Assembly (NCBI RefSeq): GCF_003224335.1 | Contig: NZ_QKLF01000001.1 | Location: forward strand, 186,001 to 250,000 | DNA from: Curtobacterium sp. MCJR17_055 | GTDB taxonomy: Bacteria; Actinomycetota; Actinomycetes; Actinomycetales; Microbacteriaceae | Direction of reading: 5' to 3' | Length of the DNA stretch: 64,000 nt | Shown: in pieces, positions 60,100 through 64,000 of the stretch | Layout of the letters: each line of letters starts with the position of its first letter | Position numbering within the stretch: position 1 is the stretch's first letter | Made by a program: the position numbers and the translations under genes | The notes under the pieces: model-generated | The model's database searches: none | The model's input: the letters and a program-made list of their open reading frames with translations, nothing else | Told to the model about the DNA's origin: nothing

Positions 60100-61788
60100 G
60101 TGAGCATCGACACGCCTCGTCCCTGGCTTGCCTCCTACGCGTCAGGGGTGCCGCACGACATCGAGCCGATGACCGGGTCCCTGCCGGACCTGGTCGAGCA
60201 GTCCGCGGCGCGCTGGCCGAAGGCGGTGGCGCTCGAGTTCTTCACGCGGACGACGACGTACGCCGAACTCGAGGAGCAGATCGCGCGCGCGGCCAACGGC
60301 CTGCGGAAGCTCGGGGTGACGAAGGGCGACCGCGTGGCCCTCGTGCTGCCGAACTGCCCGCAGCACGTCGTCGCGTTCTACGCCGTGCTGCGGCTCGGCG
60401 CGATCGTGGTCGAGCACAACCCGCTCTACACCCCGCGCGAGCTCCGGCACCAGTTCGAGGACCACGGCGCGAAGGTCGCGATCGCCTGGGACAAGTCGGT
60501 CGCCACGCTGCAGGACTTCCCCTCGGACCTCGCCCTCGACGCGGTCGTCTCGGTCGACCTCACGCGCGCCATGCCGCGCCGCACCCGCCTGGCGCTCTCG
60601 CTGCCGGTCGCGAAGGCCCGCGAGTCGCGCGCGAAGCTCACCGCACCGGTCACCGGTACGACCCGCTGGGACGACCTGGTGTCGAGCCGGAAGCTGTCGA
60701 AGCGGCACCCGCGCCCGGAGACCGACGACGTCGCGCTCATCCAGTACACCTCGGGCACGACCGGCACCCCGAAGGGCGCCGTCCTGACCCACCGCAACCT
60801 GCTCGCCAACGCCGCACAGGCCCGCGCCTGGATCCCCCAGATCAGCGCCGGTGACGGCAGCGTCGTGCACGCCGTGCTGCCGATGTTCCACGCCTACGGC
60901 CTGACGCTCTGCCTGACCTTCGCGATGAGCATCGCCGGGCGCCTCGTGCTCTTCCCGGCGTTCGACCCGGCCCTCGTGCTGGCGGCGATCAAGAAGCGCC
61001 CGCCGACGTTCCTGCCGGCCGTGCCGCCGATCTACGCGCGGCTGCAGCACGCCGCCGACTCGGCCGGGGTGTCGCTGCAGGGCATCGACATCGGCATCTC
61101 CGGCGCGATGCCGCTCTCCCAGGACGTCATCGAACCGTGGGAGGCCCGCACCGGCGGCTTCCTGGTCGAGGGCTACGGCCTGTCCGAGTGCTCTCCGGTG
61201 CTCATGGCCAACCCGGTGTCCGACGCCCGTCGACTCGGCGCGATCGGCCTCCCGCTGCCCTCGACCGAGTGCCGCGTGGTGGACCCCGACGACGAGACGA
61301 AGGTCCTCGGCACCGGCGAGTCCGGCGAACTGCAGGTGCGCGGGCCGCAGGTGTTCAGCGGCTACTGGGGCAAGGCGGACGCCACCGACGAGGTGTTCAC
61401 CCCCGACGGCTGGTTCCGGACCGGCGACATCGTGGCGATCGACGCGGACGGCTTCGTGCGGATCGTCGACCGGCTCAAGGAGCTCATCATCACGGGCGGC
61501 TTCAACGTCTCGCCGTCCGAGGTCGAGGACACCCTGATGAAGCACCCGAGCGTCAAGGAGGTCGCGGTCGTCGGCATCACGCAGGCCGGCAACGAACAGG
61601 TCGTCGCCGCGGTGGTGCCCGCCGACCCGTCCTCGTTCGACGCCGACGCCCTGCGCGCCTGGTGCCGCGACCAGCTCGCCGCGTACAAGGTGCCGCGGCG
61701 CGTGGTGGTCGTCGAGGACCTCCCCCGCTCGATGATCGGCAAGGTCCTGCGCCGCAAGGTGCGCGACGCGATCACCGACCGCGACTAG
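60100..61788 (+). CDS. fadD: Long-chain fatty acid-CoA ligase
   Basis: This 562-residue adenylate-forming enzyme has the AMP motif YTSGTTGTPKGAVLTHRN (216-233), GYGLSECSPVLMANP, WFRTGDIVAIDADGFVRIVD and RLKELIITGGFNVSPSEVED, plus the C-terminal Lys in RSMIGKVLRRKVRD. It activates fatty acids for degradation or lipid synthesis. The GTG at 60100 is chosen because of the TAGGTT box 7 bases upstream. A strong hairpin follows the stop. Confidence 0.94.
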   Translation: MSIDTPRPWLASYASGVPHDIEPMTGSLPDLVEQSAARWPKAVALEFFTRTTTYAELEEQIARAANGLRKLGVTKGDRVALVLPNCPQHVVAFYAVLRLGAIVVEHNPLYTPRELRHQFEDHGAKVAIAWDKSVATLQDFPSDLALDAVVSVDLTRAMPRRTRLALSLPVAKARESRAKLTAPVTGTTRWDDLVSSRKLSKRHPRPETDDVALIQYTSGTTGTPKGAVLTHRNLLANAAQARAWIPQISAGDGSVVHAVLPMFHAYGLTLCLTFAMSIAGRLVLFPAFDPALVLAAIKKRPPTFLPAVPPIYARLQHAADSAGVSLQGIDIGISGAMPLSQDVIEPWEARTGGFLVEGYGLSECSPVLMANPVSDARRLGAIGLPLPSTECRVVDPDDETKVLGTGESGELQVRGPQVFSGYWGKADATDEVFTPDGWFRTGDIVAIDADGFVRIVDRLKELIITGGFNVSPSEVEDTLMKHPSVKEVAVVGITQAGNEQVVAAVVPADPSSFDADALRAWCRDQLAAYKVPRRVVVVEDLPRSMIGKVLRRKVRDAITDRD

Positions 61789-61793
61789 GAGCA

Positions 61794-61823
61794 CTCCGGG
61801 CGGCCCACCGCGGCCGCCCGGAG
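61794..61823. terminator. Bidirectional terminator
   Basis: CTCCGGGCGGCC pairs perfectly with GGCCGCCCGGAG around a 6-base loop. It lies between the convergent fadD gene and ABC permease gene, whose stop is 7 bases further on. Confidence 0.85.
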
Positions 61824-61830
61824 CCCTGCG

Positions 61831-62685
61831 TCAGGTGCTGCTGATCCGGGTGTACTTGCGCACCGCCCACGGCACGAACACCGCGAGCATCACCACGATC
61901 CCGATGAGCACGGTGGCGACCGGGTGCTGCATCGTCCAGATGTCCGGCACCGGCGCGGACCCCGCGTTGCCGAACAGCTGCCGGGCGGCCTGCACGAGCG
62001 ACGACACCGGGTTCCACTCGGCGAAGACCCGGAGCACGAGCGGCATGGTCTCGCTCGGGACGAACGCGTTCGAGATGAACGTCAGCGGGAACAGGATCAT
62101 GAACGACGCGTTGTTGATGACCTCCGGCGTCCCCACACTCATGCCGAGCAGGGCCATCACCCAGCTGAACGCGTAGCTGAACAGCAGCAGGAGCCCGACG
62201 CCGGCCAGGAACTCGAACGGCGACGAGGTGACCCGCCACCCGACGGCGAGGCCGGTCACCATCATGATGACCATCGAGATGCCGTTGAGCACGAGGTCCG
62301 AGGCCGTCCGGCCCACGAGCACCGCTGACGCCGACATCGGCAGGGTGCGGAACCGGTCGACGAGCCCGTCCTTCAGGTCCTGCGCCATCGCCGACCCGGA
62401 GAACGTCGCCCCGAACACGACCGTCTGCGCGAAGATCCCGGCCATCAGGAACTGCGTGTAGTCGGTCCCCTGCACGCTGATCGCACCGCCGTACACCTGG
62501 CTGAACAGCAGGACGAACATGATCGGCTGGAGGACGGCGAAGACGAGCATGTCCGGCGACCGCTTGAGCTTCGTGAGGTTCCGCTTCGTGACGACCCAGC
62601 CGTCCTCCATCCACACCGCGAGCGGGGACGTCACCACGACGGGCAGCTGCCGCCCGAGGGCCGACCCGGTGGACGTCGCGGTCAC
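61831..62685 (-). CDS. ABC-2 type exporter permease (DrrB-like)
   Basis: This 284-residue membrane protein has six helices. An N-terminal cytoplasmic segment WVVTKRNLTKLKRSPDMLVF precedes helix 1, and the ABC-2 signature region is in AQDLKDGLVDRFRTLPMSAS. DrrB-type proteins export drugs or lipids such as daunorubicin or phthiocerol. Its GTG overlaps the ATPase stop by four bases, so the two form one exporter. The substrate is unknown. Confidence 0.91.
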   Translation of the reverse strand: MTATSTGSALGRQLPVVVTSPLAVWMEDGWVVTKRNLTKLKRSPDMLVFAVLQPIMFVLLFSQVYGGAISVQGTDYTQFLMAGIFAQTVVFGATFSGSAMAQDLKDGLVDRFRTLPMSASAVLVGRTASDLVLNGISMVIMMVTGLAVGWRVTSSPFEFLAGVGLLLLFSYAFSWVMALLGMSVGTPEVINNASFMILFPLTFISNAFVPSETMPLVLRVFAEWNPVSSLVQAARQLFGNAGSAPVPDIWTMQHPVATVLIGIVVMLAVFVPWAVRKYTRISST

Positions 62686-63800
62686 CGGCTCCGCTCCCGT
62701 CCGGCACCCGCCGCCAGGTGTGAACCGGCGTCCGGGTCACCGGGCGACCCCGCCCCGGTGCCGGTGGCGCCGCCGTCTGTCGGTGGTGCTCCGCGGCCCC
62801 GCCGGGAGGCCCGGCCCGCGCCCGACCCGTCGCCCGCCTCCGCCTCGTCCGCCGTCGCCGCGTGCCCGGTCAACCGGAGGAACACGTCGTCGAGCGTGGG
62901 GCGGCGCATGCCCGCGTCGTGCAGCGCGACGTCGGCCGCCCCGAGGTCGGCCAGGACCCGTTGCAGGGCCGCCGGCCCGGCGTCGACGGCGACCGCCAGC
63001 GACCGACCGTCCGCACTGGTCTCGACCTCGCCGCTGCCGTGACGCCGGAGGACGGCCGTCGCGGGCTCCCCGTCGGCGGCGTCGACCAGCGTCACCGCGA
63101 GCCGGTGTCCGCCCACCTGCGCCTTGAGCTCGTCCGAGGTGCCCTCGGCGATGACCCGACCGTCGTCGATGACGGCGATGTCGTCGGCCAGCTGGTCGGC
63201 CTCCTCCAGGTACTGCGTGGTGAGGAGCACGGTCGCACCGTCGGCGACGAGGTCCTCGATGATCCCCCAGAGCGCGAGACGGCTGCGCGGGTCCAGGCCC
63301 GTCGTCGGTTCGTCGAGGAACAGCACCCGCGGGTTCATCACGAGTGCCCCGGCGAGGTCGATCCGTCGGCGCATGCCGCCGGAGAACCCCTTCACGGGCC
63401 GGTCCCCCGCCTCGGCGAGCCCGAACACGTCGATGAGCTCGCGGGCCCGGTCGCGCGCGGCCCGGCGTCCCAGGTGGTACAGCCGGCCGATCATCTCGAG
63501 GTTCTCGGCCCCGGTGAGGTTCTCGTCGACCGCGGCGTACTGCCCGGACACGCCGATCGCGCGCCGGGTGCCCTGCGGGTCGGCGACGACGTCGGTGCCG
63601 GCGACGGTCGCGGTGCCGGCGTCCGGGACGACCAGGGTGGTGAGCACCTTCACGGTCGTGGTCTTCCCGGCGCCGTTCGGGCCGAGCAGTGCGGTGACGG
63701 TGCCCTCCGGCACCGAGAGGTCGAGGCCCGCCAACGCGTGGACGGGCCCCGACCGTGACGTGTACGTCTTGGTGAGGTCGGTGGCCTCGATGATCGCCAT
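62682..63800 (-). CDS. ABC exporter ATPase (DrrA-like)
   Basis: This 372-residue protein has an ABC domain (1-225): Walker A GPNGAGKTT, GVSGQYAAVDENLTGAENLE with the Q loop, FSGGMRRRIDLAGALV as signature, and LFLDEPTTGLDPRSR. A DrrA-type C-terminal domain (230-312) and a Gly/Ala/Arg-rich tail of about 60 residues follow. It powers the coupled DrrB-like permease. The ATG has GAAGGAG upstream. It is the first gene of the two. Confidence 0.93.
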   Translation of the reverse strand: MAIIEATDLTKTYTSRSGPVHALAGLDLSVPEGTVTALLGPNGAGKTTTVKVLTTLVVPDAGTATVAGTDVVADPQGTRRAIGVSGQYAAVDENLTGAENLEMIGRLYHLGRRAARDRARELIDVFGLAEAGDRPVKGFSGGMRRRIDLAGALVMNPRVLFLDEPTTGLDPRSRLALWGIIEDLVADGATVLLTTQYLEEADQLADDIAVIDDGRVIAEGTSDELKAQVGGHRLAVTLVDAADGEPATAVLRRHGSGEVETSADGRSLAVAVDAGPAALQRVLADLGAADVALHDAGMRRPTLDDVFLRLTGHAATADEAEAGDGSGAGRASRRGRGAPPTDGGATGTGAGSPGDPDAGSHLAAGAGRERSR

Positions 63801-63855
63801 GTCGCTCCTTCGTGACCGGCTGGACAGGAGGGGCCGGTGGAGCGCGGAGCGTCAC

Positions 63856-64000
63856 TCAGACGTCGAAGCCACCACCGAAGTCGCCGCCGAAGTCCTGGTC
63901 GAACCCGCCGCCGTCGTTCGAACCGCCGAAGTCGGATCCGCCATCGCCCCAGGAGGCGTTCTCGTACCCGCCGCCGTCGGACGCACCGCCGTCGCCGGAT
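63856..64000 (-). CDS. C-terminus of a Gly/Asp-rich protein, cut by window edge
   Basis: The last 47 codons are seen. They are a Gly/Asp/Ser/Phe-rich tail with a repeated GGGF/GGDFGG pattern ending FGGGFDV. Such tails are common at the ends of TPM-domain or similar membrane-anchored actinobacterial proteins, but nothing upstream is visible to test that. It precedes the ABC exporter genes in the same direction by 55 bases. Confidence 0.6.
   Translation of the reverse strand, partial: SGDGGASDGGGYENASWGDGGSDFGGSNDGGGFDQDFGGDFGGGFDV

Overview
This window looks like a chromosome segment of a high-GC actinobacterium, most likely of the family Microbacteriaceae and close to Curtobacterium. The taxon is an inference. 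It rests on the strong bias for G or C at third codon positions, a mycothiol-linked DsbA-type protein, a group II truncated haemoglobin, the orn/tRNA-His neighbourhood, HspR- and HrcA-type operators in front of one hsp20, many leaderless genes, and a repeated GACGGACGGGAGGC hairpin at gene ends. I see no prophage, insertion sequence, CRISPR array or rRNA.

Layout. 1-2.4 kb: accessory-looking stretch with a partial small Cys/His protein, a GNAT acetyltransferase, a poorly coding region, a perfect actinobacterial LexA (SOS) box and a small Trp-rich protein. 2.4-11.6 kb: EamA exporter and NarL-type two-component system, a beta-lactamase-fold hydrolase, an FMN-binding regulator, a YtcJ-like amidohydrolase, a Nei-type DNA glycosylase and RpiB. 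11.6-26.3 kb: housekeeping and stress genes: XRE/cupin regulator and GNAT with overlapping start codons, DsbA-like protein, PepN, MscS, GlbO, Hsp20, TesB, 4HBT thioesterase, EttA, a second-type SSB, MsrA and tRNA-Arg(UCU). 27.1-30.2 kb: a three-gene nonulosonic (sialic-acid-like) cassette of CMP-sugar synthase, NeuB-type synthase and a putative glycosyltransferase. 30.1-38.2 kb: thioredoxin-like protein, MarR plus MFS exporter, Orn, tRNA-His, small zincin, a TPP riboswitch driving a YkoE-type ECF transporter whose two ATPases and T subunit are one polypeptide, and a GerW-like protein.

38.3-44.9 kb: a translationally coupled glgX-treY-treZ operon for making trehalose from glycogen-type glucan. 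45.0-55.0 kb: a cell-surface glycan locus, all on the minus strand: polyprenyl-phosphate-mannose-type synthase, class F-like sortase, GH8 hydrolase, DUF4397 secreted protein, two paralogous GT39-like membrane glycosyltransferases, a cellulose-synthase-type GT2 and a GtrA-type flippase. Together these give every step needed to make a lipid-linked sugar, flip it, transfer it outside the cell, polymerise a glycan and trim it. This is the best candidate here for a little-described system. 55.3-64.0 kb: two aldo/keto reductases, YceI, a DinB/maleylpyruvate-isomerase-like protein, an MpaB-like oxygenase, FadD, a DrrAB-type ABC exporter and the end of a Gly-rich protein.

Regulation is unusually readable. 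At least a dozen genes have a TAnnnT -10 box only 6-9 bases before the start codon, as expected for leaderless mRNAs. Most convergent or operon ends carry strong GC-rich hairpins, many from one repeat family.
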